Positions 43,230 through 52,093 of a stretch of DNA of 64,000 nucleotides are shown here, piece by piece (the stretch's first letter is position 1; each line of letters opens with the position of its first letter). The DNA lies in NCBI RefSeq assembly GCF_000495795.1, contig NZ_AWGD01000011.1:203508-267507 (forward strand), given 5' to 3'. Under the pieces are notes generated by a model. It had not been told where the DNA came from, ran no database searches, and saw nothing but the letters and a program-made list of their open reading frames with translations. This DNA is from Asticcacaulis sp. AC460 (GTDB lineage Bacteria; Pseudomonadota; Alphaproteobacteria; Caulobacterales; Caulobacteraceae). The position numbers and the translations under genes were made by a program.

Positions 43230-45217
43230 AAACCCATCCTTCCCCCGCTGTCCGGTTTAACCCGGCTCTCTTCGCGCAGCCGCTCCAGAACCGCCGCCCC
43301 GTCCTTCGCTGGCGCATGGCGCAGTTGCCTGGCCACCACGGCGAAATCGCCCGGCGTCAGGTTGCGCAAGGCCCCCAGCCCCGCCGGCGCCGGCATCCCG
43401 AAGAACCGCGCGAACGCCCGGCCCAGCCGTTCCGGCCCCAAAGGCGCCAGATCCAGCTTGAACACGAACCGCCGCAAGGTCGCCGGATCCAGCGAACCCG
43501 GATGGTTGGTCGCCGCCACGACCGGCAAGGGGTGCCGGTCCAGCCAGGTCAGCATTTCGTTGACCTGACCGACCTCCCACGACGCGCGCGCCCGCGTCCG
43601 GTCGAACAACAGCGAATCCGCCTCGTCGAACAGCAACACGCCCTCCTCGCGCCGCGCGTCCTCGAAAGCCTTCGCGATGTTCTGCTCGGTCTCGCCAACC
43701 CACTTCGACAGCAGGTCCGACGCCCGCCGCACCAGCAACGGCCGGTCCAGCATCCGCGCCAGATGGTGCGCCAGGGCCGTCTTGCCCGTGCCCGGAGGCC
43801 CGGTCAGCAGCAACGACACATCCAAGGCGCCCAGATCCCTTATCGAATCGAACAGGACATCCATCGGCCGGTCGGCCTCATACAGTCCCATATCCAACTC
43901 ACCCGGCCCTTCCATCGGCATCTCGCCGCCGCGCAAGGCCCGCACCAGCGACGTCGCCGCCCGGGCACCGCAGTCGGCCTCGCCGGCCAACCGCGCTGCT
44001 TTCACGGCCACCCGCAAGACGCTGGAGGTCTGCGGCGCCTGGTCGATCAGGCGGCAGATGGCTTCGCCGGGCTCGCCCCCCTCATCACATCCTAGTTCGT
44101 CTTTGGCGACACGCGCCAGGATACGGTGGGCCGCCCGTCGCGGCGGCAGGTCCAGATGCAACACAAAGCTCATCCGTCGCAGGATGGCGTCATCGATGTT
44201 GCCGACGGCGTTGGTGATCCAGATCACCGGCGCCGCATTGGTTTCCAGCAGCCGGTTGACGAAGACCTTGCTGCCTTCGCGCCGCGAGAACCAGTCACCG
44301 CCGGAACGTTGCGCCCCGCCGATCAGGTCCTCCATCTCGTCGAACAGCAGCACGGCGCCGGCGCGGTCGCCCAGCACACGCTGGGCTAGCATTAGCGCCA
44401 GAACACGGTCCTCCCGCGTCGGCTCCTCGCCGTCATCATCGACCTCGCCGATCCCGTGCAGCGGACAGCCCGCCGCCGCGGCCAGGGTCCGCGCCAGCTC
44501 GGTCTTGCCGGTCCCCGGAGGCCCGTGGATCAGGATGTTGACGCCGTGCGCCCGCTCGCGCGCCGCCCCGGCCAGCAGCCGCACCAGGAATTCGGCCTCA
44601 CCGACATGGGCGAAATCGTCCAGGTCCAGCCCGGCCGTCTGCCGCCGCCCGGCCAGGGCCTCGGCCATCTCCTCCGGCGCCAGGTCGCGGTCGAGGACGC
44701 GCGATAACGGCCAGCGGATCTCCACCGGATCGTCATAGGATGCGCGCACCCCGAACCCGACCAGGCCCAGCTTCAGGACATCGCTGCGCCGGACGCACCG
44801 CGTGGCGTCCTGGGCTTCGGCCCCGGCCAGTTCGCCCAGCGCCGCCGGCAGGTCGCGGATATGGTCACCGGCACAGCCCAGCATGGCGCTCAGCCGCGGC
44901 AGGCGGTCGCAAGCAATCATCAGGGTCAGCAGGCGGGCATCAAACGGCGCCAGGTGCAGCAATCGCCCCAGTTCGTCGGCCAGGTCCAACACGCGCGGGC
45001 GCGGTTCCTTGGACTCCGGCGGCGTCTTCAAGGCACGCTTCAGCCGCTTACGGAACGGCTTCCATTCCAGCTTGTCCTGTGCCGGCTCGCCCAGTAGCCA
45101 GGCGGCATGGCTGGTGGCCCAGGCCAGCAGCCTTTGCGCCGGAACCGAGTCCGGCACGATGTCGCGTGCGATCCGCAGCGCCAGGCTGCGGACGATAAAA
45201 TCTTCGTTCATGGTCAT
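43226..45217 (-). CDS. AAA family ATPase with two AAA domains
   Basis: The 663-residue protein has two AAA modules: Walker A GPPGTGKT at 232-239 and 473-480, and Walker B LLFDEMED (about 290-297) and LLFDEADS (about 528-535). A helical N-terminal domain covers about 1-200. The arrangement resembles VAT/p97-like or type-specific remodelling ATPases, but no substrate-binding motif is recognised. It overlaps the GntR gene end by 4 bases, converging. It is not linked to the operator network. Confidence 0.8.
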   Translation of the reverse strand: MTMNEDFIVRSLALRIARDIVPDSVPAQRLLAWATSHAAWLLGEPAQDKLEWKPFRKRLKRALKTPPESKEPRPRVLDLADELGRLLHLAPFDARLLTLMIACDRLPRLSAMLGCAGDHIRDLPAALGELAGAEAQDATRCVRRSDVLKLGLVGFGVRASYDDPVEIRWPLSRVLDRDLAPEEMAEALAGRRQTAGLDLDDFAHVGEAEFLVRLLAGAARERAHGVNILIHGPPGTGKTELARTLAAAAGCPLHGIGEVDDDGEEPTREDRVLALMLAQRVLGDRAGAVLLFDEMEDLIGGAQRSGGDWFSRREGSKVFVNRLLETNAAPVIWITNAVGNIDDAILRRMSFVLHLDLPPRRAAHRILARVAKDELGCDEGGEPGEAICRLIDQAPQTSSVLRVAVKAARLAGEADCGARAATSLVRALRGGEMPMEGPGELDMGLYEADRPMDVLFDSIRDLGALDVSLLLTGPPGTGKTALAHHLARMLDRPLLVRRASDLLSKWVGETEQNIAKAFEDARREEGVLLFDEADSLLFDRTRARASWEVGQVNEMLTWLDRHPLPVVAATNHPGSLDPATLRRFVFKLDLAPLGPERLGRAFARFFGMPAPAGLGALRNLTPGDFAVVARQLRHAPAKDGAAVLERLREESRVKPDSGGRMGF

Positions 45218-45593
45218 GTCTTTCGGCGGAGACGCGCGCGGTCGCGCATCTCACGATGTTTCATTCAGGTTGGGAAACAGGGGTGCGGCCGAGGTCTCTG
45301 CCCCGCCGCGACGCCGAAAGGGCGCCTAGACGAAAGGCAGGATCGCGGCGGGTTTACAACCCCGGCTGATGTTCGATCCTATCAAGTCATACTCTCCATG
45401 TGCCAGCGCATGAGGCGGCACGTTGCGGCGGTATAGTTAAATCCGAAACGACATGCAATCCACCCAACTCAAAAGCTACACCACCGTTGCATCCAAGCTA
45501 CACTCGAACCATGCGACAAGCTCCCTCCTCCCTACGAAGTGGGGAGGGGGACCCCGAAGGGGTGGAGGGGTATATCGTAGCCGCCCGGAACGC
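45218..45593. other. Intergenic region with one repeat copy
   Basis: These 376 bases between the AAA ATPase and secretin genes hold a family 1 repeat copy at 45520-45574 and no other credible gene or RNA. Confidence 0.5.
45520..45574. repeat. Family 1 dispersed palindromic repeat, short copy
   Basis: GCTCCCTCCTCCCTACGAAG starts a hairpin GTGGGGAGG and GACCCCGAAGGGGTGGAGGG, nearly identical to the copies at 32131 and 48383. Confidence 0.8.
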
Positions 45594-47132
45594 CTAAGGC
45601 GCGCCCTCACTCATGCCCCTCGGCCAGATAATCCGTGGCGTGATCAGGATATACAACTCCGTGCGGCTGCGCGTGCTCCGATCCATCCGGAACGCCTTAC
45701 CCACCAACGGAATATCCCCCAGCAACGGTATCTTGGAACTGGTCTTGAGCTCGTTCTCCTGCAGCAACCCACCGATCACAAAGGCATCGCCGTCGCGCAC
45801 GGTCGCCTTCGTCTTGGCCTGGCGCTGACTGATGGTGGGATAGCCCTGCGAATAGCCGGTCACGCTCGAAACCACGACAAACACATGCGACGACACGAAG
45901 CCGTCGCTGCTGACCCGCGGCGCAATCTGCAAAGTCACCCCGACATTGACATACTGAACCTGCTGCGACACACCGTTGACCCCCGACAGCGTAATGGCGG
46001 TCAAAATCGGCAGCGCATCGCCGGTTATGATGCTGGCCGTCGCTCCACTCTGGGCGGCGATCTTCGGCTTGGAGACGATCCGCCCCTCGCCCTGCGCAAT
46101 CTGGGCATACAAAGCCGCCTGCAGCGACATGCTGTTCAGGTCGCTCTCATAGGTTTCGGGGTAGAAACCCGGCGCGATAAACTGGCCCGACTGGATCGTC
46201 GCCACGCCTATCTGGCCGTTGGTATTGGCGAAATCGATCCCGACATTGCGCGCCCCGGCCTCGGTCAGTTCGACGAACTCGGTCTCAAAAATCACGCTGG
46301 GGACCGGCACATCGATCATCTCGATCTGAGCCCGCACCCGCGCCACCCGCTCCGGCGAACCGCGTACCCAAACAGCATTCAAGCGGCGGTCGATTGCCAA
46401 ACCGGCATCGACGCCCTCGCCCAGGGGCCGGTCATCGGGACTGGCCGCGCTATCCTGACTTTGCGTGTTCGACGTGTTCTGGCCCGGCGAACCGAAGCCC
46501 GGCTCGCGCGGCGTAAAGGCATCATTGGAATTGACGGTAACGCCTTCGGACAGCAGGCCGACGACCTCGCTGACATCGGCATATTTGAGCGGGATCAGCG
46601 CATAGGCCTCCTCGCCCGGCAGCGGCTCGGCAGCCGGCGGCAAGGCCCTAGCCGTCGCTCCGCGCGCCCCTGCCGCCGCACCCTGCGCTCCCGTCGCGGT
46701 ACTGACCCGCTCCATGGCCGTCAGCCGGATAGCAAAACGCCGCTGCGAGTCCGGCGTGACCTCCATGTGGGTTTTGGCCGCCAGCACAAAGGTCAGCTGC
46801 AGATAACCCGACTGCTGATCGAACAGGACATCGCGCAAAAGCCCGGAACTGGCGGGATCGAAACTGACGGCCTGCCCGCGTGTCGTGTTCATCAGGGTGA
46901 CGGTGATGCGGTTGGTGTCATTGCCGCCGATGCGGGCCTCGGGGGCGGCGCGGTCGAAATCGAGACTGGCCGTGGCCTCGCTGGGGCTCCTGTCCTTTGC
47001 GGTCACACCGACCAATGCACGGCTGTCCTGGGCGGCAGCCGGCAGGCACAGCCCACCCAGCAGGAAGACGATGATCAGGACGATGACCCGTCCGCACTCC
47101 AATGCACCAGTATATTTCATAAGGGCCCGCAT
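45594..47132 (-). CDS. Secretin-family outer-membrane protein (GspD/PilQ-like)
   Basis: The 512-residue protein has a signal peptide (to about residue 34, ending PAAAQ), N-domains near residue 170-270 (IPLKYADVSEVVGLL and AVWVRGSPERVARVRAQIEMID), and a C-terminal secretin domain ending LLGDIPLVGKAFR and TELYILITPRII. It would form a gated outer-membrane channel. No type II, pilus or Tad partner genes are adjacent, so it may be a solo secretin. The start could also be ATG 47120. It lies behind the GH11 gene on the same strand, across a repeat copy. Confidence 0.85.
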   Translation of the reverse strand: MRALMKYTGALECGRVIVLIIVFLLGGLCLPAAAQDSRALVGVTAKDRSPSEATASLDFDRAAPEARIGGNDTNRITVTLMNTTRGQAVSFDPASSGLLRDVLFDQQSGYLQLTFVLAAKTHMEVTPDSQRRFAIRLTAMERVSTATGAQGAAAGARGATARALPPAAEPLPGEEAYALIPLKYADVSEVVGLLSEGVTVNSNDAFTPREPGFGSPGQNTSNTQSQDSAASPDDRPLGEGVDAGLAIDRRLNAVWVRGSPERVARVRAQIEMIDVPVPSVIFETEFVELTEAGARNVGIDFANTNGQIGVATIQSGQFIAPGFYPETYESDLNSMSLQAALYAQIAQGEGRIVSKPKIAAQSGATASIITGDALPILTAITLSGVNGVSQQVQYVNVGVTLQIAPRVSSDGFVSSHVFVVVSSVTGYSQGYPTISQRQAKTKATVRDGDAFVIGGLLQENELKTSSKIPLLGDIPLVGKAFRMDRSTRSRTELYILITPRIIWPRGMSEGAP

Positions 47133-47146
47133 TCCTTATTTCTTAT

Positions 47147-47206
47147 ACCTCCCCGTTATACGGGGAGGTGGATCATTTGCTGGAAGCAAATGAGACGGTG
47201 GGGGAT
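47147..47206. repeat. Family 1-like palindromic repeat
   Basis: CCTCCCCGTTATACGGGGAGG is a near-perfect hairpin, followed by GATCATTTGCTGGAAGCAAATGAGACGG, another hairpin, and GGTGGGGG. It lies between the secretin and xylanase genes. Confidence 0.7.
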
Positions 47207-47228
47207 TTCTTGGCACCGAAACGACGAC

Positions 47229-47260
47229 AGGGCTGCGCGCCGTAAACGACGCACAGCCCT
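47229..47260 (-). terminator. Hairpin behind the xylanase gene
   Basis: AGGGCTG (47229-47235) pairs with CAGCCCT (47254-47260), with further pairing inside. There is no strong T-run on the minus strand, so termination is uncertain. Confidence 0.4.
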
Positions 47261-47279
47261 CTCAAAACATCCCGAACAC

Positions 47280-47954
47280 CTACCAGACGGTGATGTTGGA
47301 GCTGCCCGTCGAACCGAAGCCTTCGGTGGCCATGATCTGATAGTTCATGGTGCCGAGGTTCCAGCCCTTGGACGCCCACGCATTGACGTGGTTGGCGAAG
47401 GTGATGGTGTTGTTGGTGCCCTGGCCGCGCTTGGACGTCCGCACGCTCCAGTACTGGTAGAAGGTCGCGGTGCCCTGGATGGACGGCGCATTGACCCGCT
47501 GGGTACGGTAGATGTTGTAGGTCCCGCCGTCGGTGGTCACGGTTCCCATGGACTGGGCCCCGCCGCCGGGAGGCGTGAACGAGCTGCCCCAGCTATCGAC
47601 GACATAGTATTCGACCAGAGGGTTGGTCGACCAGCCGTAGAGCGTAAGATAGCTGTTGGTGCCGGCATTCCAGACCCCGGCATTGTAGCCGACGACGCGG
47701 GTCTTGGAGCCCGTTTGCCAACCCTTGCCGGTCACCATGTTTTTGTTGCCGGACAGGTTGTACGACGTGCTGTAATTGCCGCCGGACCCGAGCGTGATAC
47801 ACCCGGTGCCGCCGTCTTTCCAGAACGAATAATAGAAACCGTTATTGGTGCCGGTGGTATTGTTACATACCTGTTGAGCATTCACGGCACCTGAAAACAC
47901 TAGAAACGCAGACGCGGCTGTGCAAGCCGCCACTATGACACGTGACAGTTTCAT
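47280..47954 (-). CDS. GH11 endo-1,4-beta-xylanase
   Basis: The 224-residue secreted enzyme has a signal peptide (to VNAQ27) and the GH11 jelly roll. The nucleophile is E115 in [13 protein letters not shown] and the acid/base is E211 in [14 protein letters not shown]11 enzymes cut internal beta-1,4 bonds of xylan. The extra Cys pair (VCNN, GCITL) suggests a disulfide. A XylR-like box (48108-48121) lies upstream. No accessory binding domain is attached. Confidence 0.95.
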   Translation of the reverse strand: MKLSRVIVAACTAASAFLVFSGAVNAQQVCNNTTGTNNGFYYSFWKDGGTGCITLGSGGNYSTSYNLSGNKNMVTGKGWQTGSKTRVVGYNAGVWNAGTNSYLTLYGWSTNPLVEYYVVDSWGSSFTPPGGGAQSMGTVTTDGGTYNIYRTQRVNAPSIQGTATFYQYWSVRTSKRGQGTNNTITFANHVNAWASKGWNLGTMNYQIMATEGFGSTGSSNITVW

Positions 47955-48107
47955 GAGTCTTCTCCTAATCCACGATTATGGATTTGCTTCCTTTTTCGAA
48001 AACGACACTGGCTTATGCACTATTTCTGTCGTTATGCCGCCGAATCTTCATTTGTATGACAAAACGTCGGACATAACTTCAAACTAGCCGGATAAAAACC
48101 TGCGTCA

Positions 48108-48121
48108 AGGTAGCGCTAACA
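48108..48121. promoter_or_regulatory. XylR-like operator box for the xylanase
   Basis: AGGTAGCGCTAACA matches 12 of 14 positions of TGGTAGCGCTACCA, the Caulobacter XylR box, and lies about 155 bases upstream of the GH11 start. It implies xylose-controlled expression. Confidence 0.55.
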
Positions 48122-48382
48122 TACCGCGACGCAACCATGATTTGTAGTATCAATCGCTGTGCGCTTATGGACTTGACGTTTTTGACATGGCTGTAGGTAA
48201 AAACAGCCCCGTGTCACAGTTACGTGATGCTGCGAATGCGAAGTTAATTATTCTGGTCGGCGCCCCTATATTCTCCAGACATTATTTATACTTATCAAAG
48301 GCATGACTTGTTGCAAAAATCCACTATCCAAAAGACGTAATTCGCACCGCACGATTTAAAACTACCCCACCCGACGACACGA

Positions 48383-48437
48383 GCGCCCTCCTCCCTACGA
48401 AGTGGGGAGGGGAACCCCGAAGGGGTGGAGGGGTATT
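48383..48437. repeat. Family 1 dispersed palindromic repeat, short copy
   Basis: GCGCCCTCCTCCCTACGAAG starts a hairpin GTGGGGAGG, followed by AACCCCGAAGGGGTGGAGGG. It is almost the same as the copies at 32131 and 45520. Confidence 0.8.
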
Positions 48438-48494
48438 ACGCAGGTTCCGCCTCCCAAGACTATCCAAACCATCCACATTGCAAATTCGTCCATT

Positions 48495-48514
48495 TGAGAC
48501 TATCTTCTGTCTCA
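48495..48514. promoter_or_regulatory. Palindrome upstream of the antitoxin gene
   Basis: TGAGAC (48495-48500) and GTCTCA (48509-48514) form an inverted repeat just before the antitoxin ribosome site AGGAGA. Antitoxins of this type repress their own operon, so this is the likely operator. Confidence 0.5.
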
Positions 48515-48528
48515 TAGGAGACAGCCTC

Positions 48529-48996
48529 ATGCCTGCGGCCGCCAAAACCCAAACCGACTGGAAAGCCGCTGATGGCACGGCCATGCTGTTCCGCACCTCG
48601 GCCCTGGAGCGCGACAGCTTTGCCCGCGAAGGCGTCCCGGTCGCCTATGTCGACAACCTGGCTGACCGCCTGGGCGAAAGCCGCTCCAAACTTTACGTCC
48701 TCCTGCGCATCCCCCGCGCCACGGCGGCCCGTAAAAAGTCCGCCGACCAACGCCTAAACCTCGACAGCAGCGATCGCGTGATCGGCTTCGCCAAGCTGAT
48801 CGGCCAGGTCGAAACCATCATCCAGGAGTCGGGCGATCCGGAAGGCTTCGACGCCGCGCAATGGCTGAAAGGCTGGATCTCGCGCCCCTTGCCGGCGCTG
48901 GGCAATCGTATGCCGCAGGAGTTTATGGACACATCGGACGGCCGCGAGATGATCTCGCAGATCCTGGCCCGCAGCCAATCCGGCGCCTTCTCGTAA
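48529..48996 (+). CDS. Xre/MbcA/ParS-type antitoxin
   Basis: The 155-residue protein has the layout of RES-toxin partners: an N-terminal Xre-like helix-turn-helix (about 45-75; LADRLGESRSKLYVLL) and a C-terminal toxin-binding domain (about 80-155; DRVIGFAKLIGQVE, PLPALGNRMPQEFMDTSDG). The start follows ATAGGAGACAGCCTC. It should neutralise the RES toxin encoded downstream and repress the operon. Confidence 0.85.
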   Translation: MPAAAKTQTDWKAADGTAMLFRTSALERDSFAREGVPVAYVDNLADRLGESRSKLYVLLRIPRATAARKKSADQRLNLDSSDRVIGFAKLIGQVETIIQESGDPEGFDAAQWLKGWISRPLPALGNRMPQEFMDTSDGREMISQILARSQSGAFS

Positions 48997-49026
48997 TGCC
49001 CGCTACCCAAGCGGACAGCGTCGCTC

Positions 49027-49121
49027 TTCCTTCTCCTCCCCATTTTTTCAATGGGGAGGTGGCGAGCAAGCGCAGCCAGGCCGAAGGCCATTGGCAAGCG
49101 CGTCGAGACGGAGGGGTCCAC
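49027..49121. repeat. Family 1 repeat between antitoxin and toxin genes
   Basis: TTCTCCTCCCCATTTTTTCAATGGGGAGGTGG starts as a strong hairpin, and CGAGACGGAGGGG ends the copy. It separates the two toxin-antitoxin genes, which are usually closely spaced or overlapping. Confidence 0.65.
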
Positions 49122-49156
49122 TTTCCGCCTTCACTGCGCCCATCAGGCATCTCCTG

Positions 49157-49633
49157 ATGCCCTCCGTCTACCGCATCGCCTCGACTTCGCCGTCCTACGC
49201 CTACGACGACCTGACCGGCAAGGGCGCGGAACTGACAGGCGGCCGCTGGAACCGCAAAGGCGTACCGGTCATCTACACGGCCAGCAGCATCGCCCTGGCC
49301 GCCCTTGAAACCATCGTGCACACCGACACCGGCGCCTGGCCGCTGAACCGTTATGTGCTGGAAATCGCCATCACAGACGACCTGTGGGCGGCCGCCGAAT
49401 CCCCGTCCCTGATAACGCTGCCGCCCGTCTGGGACGCCCAGCCGGCGCCGAAGGAGACGCTCGATTTCGGCGATGCCTGGCTGGCTTCCCGCCGGTCTTT
49501 ACTGCTGAAGGTCCCGTCCGTGGTGGTGCCGCTGGAAACGAACATCCTGATCAACCCGCGCCACCCGGACGCCGGCCTGATCAGGATCATCAACACAACG
49601 AAGTTCGTCTATGACAGCCGCATCCGACCGTGA
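49157..49633 (+). CDS. RES domain toxin
   Basis: The 158-residue protein has the RES motif: R7 in VYRIAS, GGRWNRKGVPVIYTA with Arg and Tyr, and LAALETIVH. RES toxins consume NAD+ and halt growth when the antitoxin is lost. The start at ATG 49157 matches the family start. It lies 160 bases after the antitoxin gene, separated by a repeat copy. The conserved Arg, Tyr, Glu set appears complete, so the toxin is probably active. Confidence 0.85.
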   Translation: MPSVYRIASTSPSYAYDDLTGKGAELTGGRWNRKGVPVIYTASSIALAALETIVHTDTGAWPLNRYVLEIAITDDLWAAAESPSLITLPPVWDAQPAPKETLDFGDAWLASRRSLLLKVPSVVVPLETNILINPRHPDAGLIRIINTTKFVYDSRIRP

Positions 49634-49646
49634 GTCTGTCCCGCGA

Positions 49647-50324
49647 TCACCTCACGCCACAGTCGCGCTGTGCGTCATAGATGGCGCCGCCACCTCTCAG
49701 ATAGCCCGGTTTGCTCACCAGACAGTCCAGAGTCTCCTGATCCAACGTTGTCTTGATGTGCCATAAATCCTCGGAACGTCCGTCCTGATCCCGCAGTTGC
49801 ATTTCAAGCACCTCGGCGTTCCCTTCCGTTTCGCCGTGAACCATTATGGCATTGACATGCCCGCCGCTCGACCGGGGGATGCAGCTTTCGAGTAGGTAGA
49901 CCCTGCTCAGCAGAATCTTGTCTTCCCGGGACAGACTCAAGACCGGCCGCGGGTCGCCGCCACATTCTCCGCGTGGCTGACGCTCCGGCATATGCCCCCA
50001 GACTCTGTAGGTCGCCTTCGGTAGCTTGCAAACCGCGTCGAACTTGCTGGCCGGCAAATAACCGTACTTGCGAAGCTGCCGCCAGGCGGCGGCATCATTA
50101 TGCGTGCGAAACCAGTTCTGCTGCATAAACCCCGCATTATCGTTGATAGACAAATACTCGATACTAAACAGGGGGATTTCCGGCACGCAGGTCACGCGGA
50201 CGGTTTCGATATATTCATCCGCCAGAGCCGTCGCCGGCTGTCCGAGCCAGAAAACGCCCGACAGGAGCCACGGCAGCGTACAGCCGATCCGCGCAAGCTT
50301 GTGAATATTCATGGAATTTTGCAT
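49647..50324 (-). CDS. Secreted protein of unknown function
   Basis: The 225-residue protein starts at 50324 behind GGAGGGGAC and has a signal peptide ending ALADEY. The mature part has several Cys residues (TCVPE, VCKLP, GECGG, SCIPR, DCLVS, DCGVR), suggesting disulfides. No family is recognised. It converges with the RES toxin gene. Confidence 0.55.
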   Translation of the reverse strand: MQNSMNIHKLARIGCTLPWLLSGVFWLGQPATALADEYIETVRVTCVPEIPLFSIEYLSINDNAGFMQQNWFRTHNDAAAWRQLRKYGYLPASKFDAVCKLPKATYRVWGHMPERQPRGECGGDPRPVLSLSREDKILLSRVYLLESCIPRSSGGHVNAIMVHGETEGNAEVLEMQLRDQDGRSEDLWHIKTTLDQETLDCLVSKPGYLRGGGAIYDAQRDCGVR

Positions 50325-50416
50325 GTCCCCTCCACGGCTTCGATCATGCCCCAAGAGAACCAACAGGCGGTAAAAGCTTAGGGTAAATCTTCGGCGCCGC
50401 CGCGCCGCCAAAACGC

Positions 50417-50447
50417 AAAAGCCGCAGCCTTCCTCAGGCTGCGGCTT
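50417..50447 (-). terminator. Rho-independent terminator after the permease gene
   Basis: AAGCCGCAGCC (50419-50429) pairs perfectly with GGCTGCGGCTT (50437-50447). On the minus strand the stem is followed by TTTTGCGTTTT. It ends the transcript of the amino acid permease. Confidence 0.8.
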
Positions 50448-50459
50448 CAATTATCTCCT

Positions 50460-50557
50460 GCGCGAAGCGCCTAAAACGTCCTCCGTAGGCCCCAGAAGGT
50501 ACTGCGTCCACGCTGTCCATCTGGCTTATCTGGCTTATCTTTGAAGGCGCTTCGCGC
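50460..50557. repeat. Family 2 inverted repeat, short copy
   Basis: GCGCGAAGCGCCT (50460-50472) is inverted as AGGCGCTTCGCGC (50545-50557). The same 12-base arm text occurs at the ends of the 15141-15541 repeat. Confidence 0.65.
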
Positions 50558-50565
50558 GGCGCCCC

Positions 50566-51978
50566 CTACTCCGCCTTTTCTTTGCGCAACCGGCTGTTCC
50601 AGAACCCGTAGGCGAAATAGAACACCAACCCGATCACCATCCACACCAGGGTAAACATCTGACTCTGGCGCGGCAAATTCCAGAAGATGAACACACAGCC
50701 GGCAATGGCGGCAGGCGCAATCAGCCAGTAAACCGGCGTTTTGAAAACGCGCTCGGCATTCGGCATCCGTACCCGCAGAATGATCACCGACAGGGCGACG
50801 GCGACAAAGGCGATCAGGGTGCCGGCATTCGACAGCGCCGCGATCTCCTTCAGAGGCACAAACCCCGCGAAGACCGCAACGAACACACCGGTCAGCAGGG
50901 TGATCAGGGCGGGTGATCCCTTGGCGTTGACCTTCGCGACCGCCTGCGGCAGCAGGCCATCGCGTGCCATGACGAAGAAGATACGGCTCTGGCCATACAT
51001 CATCACCAGGATCACCGACGGCAGTGCGATGATTGCAGCCATACCGACCGCGGCGGCAACGATAGGATAGCCGATTTCGCGCAGGATATGCGGAAGCGGT
51101 TCGCCGCTGTTGGCGATCTCCCGGAAGGGCGCGACACCGACAGCCACGGCCGCAACCAGCATGTAGATGACCGTCGAGACGGCCATGGAACCCAGGATGC
51201 CGATGGTCAGGTCGCGGCCGGGTTTCTTCGCTTCTTCGGCTGAGGTCGAGACGGCGTCGAAGCCGAAAAAGGCAAAGAACACGATGGCGGCGGCCGCCAT
51301 GATACCGACCTTTTCACCTCCGATTTCCTGGCCGATAAAGCCATAGGGCGCGAAGGGATCGTAATTGCCGGACTGAATGGCGGGCAGGCCCAGGACGATG
51401 AAGGCGCCCAGGGCGACGATCTTGATAATCACAAGGACAATGTTGATGGTGGCGCTTTCGCGCGCCCCGATCAGCAGCAACCCCATCACGGCCAGCGACA
51501 CCACCACGGCCGGCAGGTTGACCAGTCCCCCGGCATGAGGCCCGTTCAGCAGCATGGCCGGCAGTTCCAACCCGATACCGTCTCTCAGCCATCCGACCAG
51601 GTGCGCCGACCAGCCGACGGCGACGCTGGAACAGGCCAGGCTGTATTCCAGGATCAGTGCCCAGCCGACAACCCAACCTGCAATTTCGCCGATGGCCGAA
51701 TAGGTATAGGTATAGGCTGAACCTGCCGCCGGGATCATGGTCGACATTTCCGTGTAGCACAGGGCCGCACAGGCGCAGACCAGACCACACAGGGCAAACG
51801 ACAGGATCACGCCCGGCCCCGCGAGACCGGCCCCGACCCCGGTCAGGGTGTAGATGCCGGTGCCGATAATGCCGCCGATCCCAAGCGCCATAAGGTGCGG
51901 CCAGCTCAAGGTCTTGGCCAGCGCCTTGCCGTCCGCCTCCGTTCTGTGCAGCGGCTTCAACGGTCCGAAAAATCCCAT
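50566..51978 (-). CDS. APC-family amino acid permease (cationic-type)
   Basis: The 470-residue protein has about 12 to 13 hydrophobic segments and the APC signatures GIGGIIGTGIYTLTG and AGSAYTYTYSAIGE. The CAT/YfnA-like branch imports amino acids with protons. The start at 51978 (MGFFGPLKPLHRTE) is chosen over upstream in-frame codons. It lies behind the Tat-exported glycosidase gene (52094-54871), separated by a terminator. Import of hydroxyproline or proline is plausible from the context only. Confidence 0.85.
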   Translation of the reverse strand: MGFFGPLKPLHRTEADGKALAKTLSWPHLMALGIGGIIGTGIYTLTGVGAGLAGPGVILSFALCGLVCACAALCYTEMSTMIPAAGSAYTYTYSAIGEIAGWVVGWALILEYSLACSSVAVGWSAHLVGWLRDGIGLELPAMLLNGPHAGGLVNLPAVVVSLAVMGLLLIGARESATINIVLVIIKIVALGAFIVLGLPAIQSGNYDPFAPYGFIGQEIGGEKVGIMAAAAIVFFAFFGFDAVSTSAEEAKKPGRDLTIGILGSMAVSTVIYMLVAAVAVGVAPFREIANSGEPLPHILREIGYPIVAAAVGMAAIIALPSVILVMMYGQSRIFFVMARDGLLPQAVAKVNAKGSPALITLLTGVFVAVFAGFVPLKEIAALSNAGTLIAFVAVALSVIILRVRMPNAERVFKTPVYWLIAPAAIAGCVFIFWNLPRQSQMFTLVWMVIGLVFYFAYGFWNSRLRKEKAE

Positions 51979-52048
51979 CAGGAATCCCCTATAAGTCTCA
52001 TGCCAAAAAGTGGATGCCACTTTATGGATAAACATGAGGCGTTCTAAC

Positions 52049-52087
52049 CAAAAAGAAGGCCGCAACCCCTTGGCAGGATTGCGGCCT
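52049..52087 (-). terminator. Rho-independent terminator after the large exported enzyme gene
   Basis: AGGCCGCAA (52057-52065) pairs with TTGCGGCCT (52079-52087), and the minus strand continues into TTCTTTTTGG. It ends the transcript of the 925-residue gene. Confidence 0.8.
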
Positions 52088-52093
52088 CAAGTG

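Larger units (their letters stand above)
47955..48528. other. Intergenic region between xylanase and antitoxin genes
   Basis: These 574 bases hold the XylR-like box at 48108-48121, AT-rich text near 48240-48300, a family 1 repeat at 48383-48437 and the antitoxin promoter with a palindrome at 48495-48514. No gene is visible. Confidence 0.5.

Noticed and set aside
45453..47894. An 813-residue plus-strand open frame
   Set aside because: It spans a repeat copy, the secretin gene and part of the xylanase gene in antisense and carries no domain.
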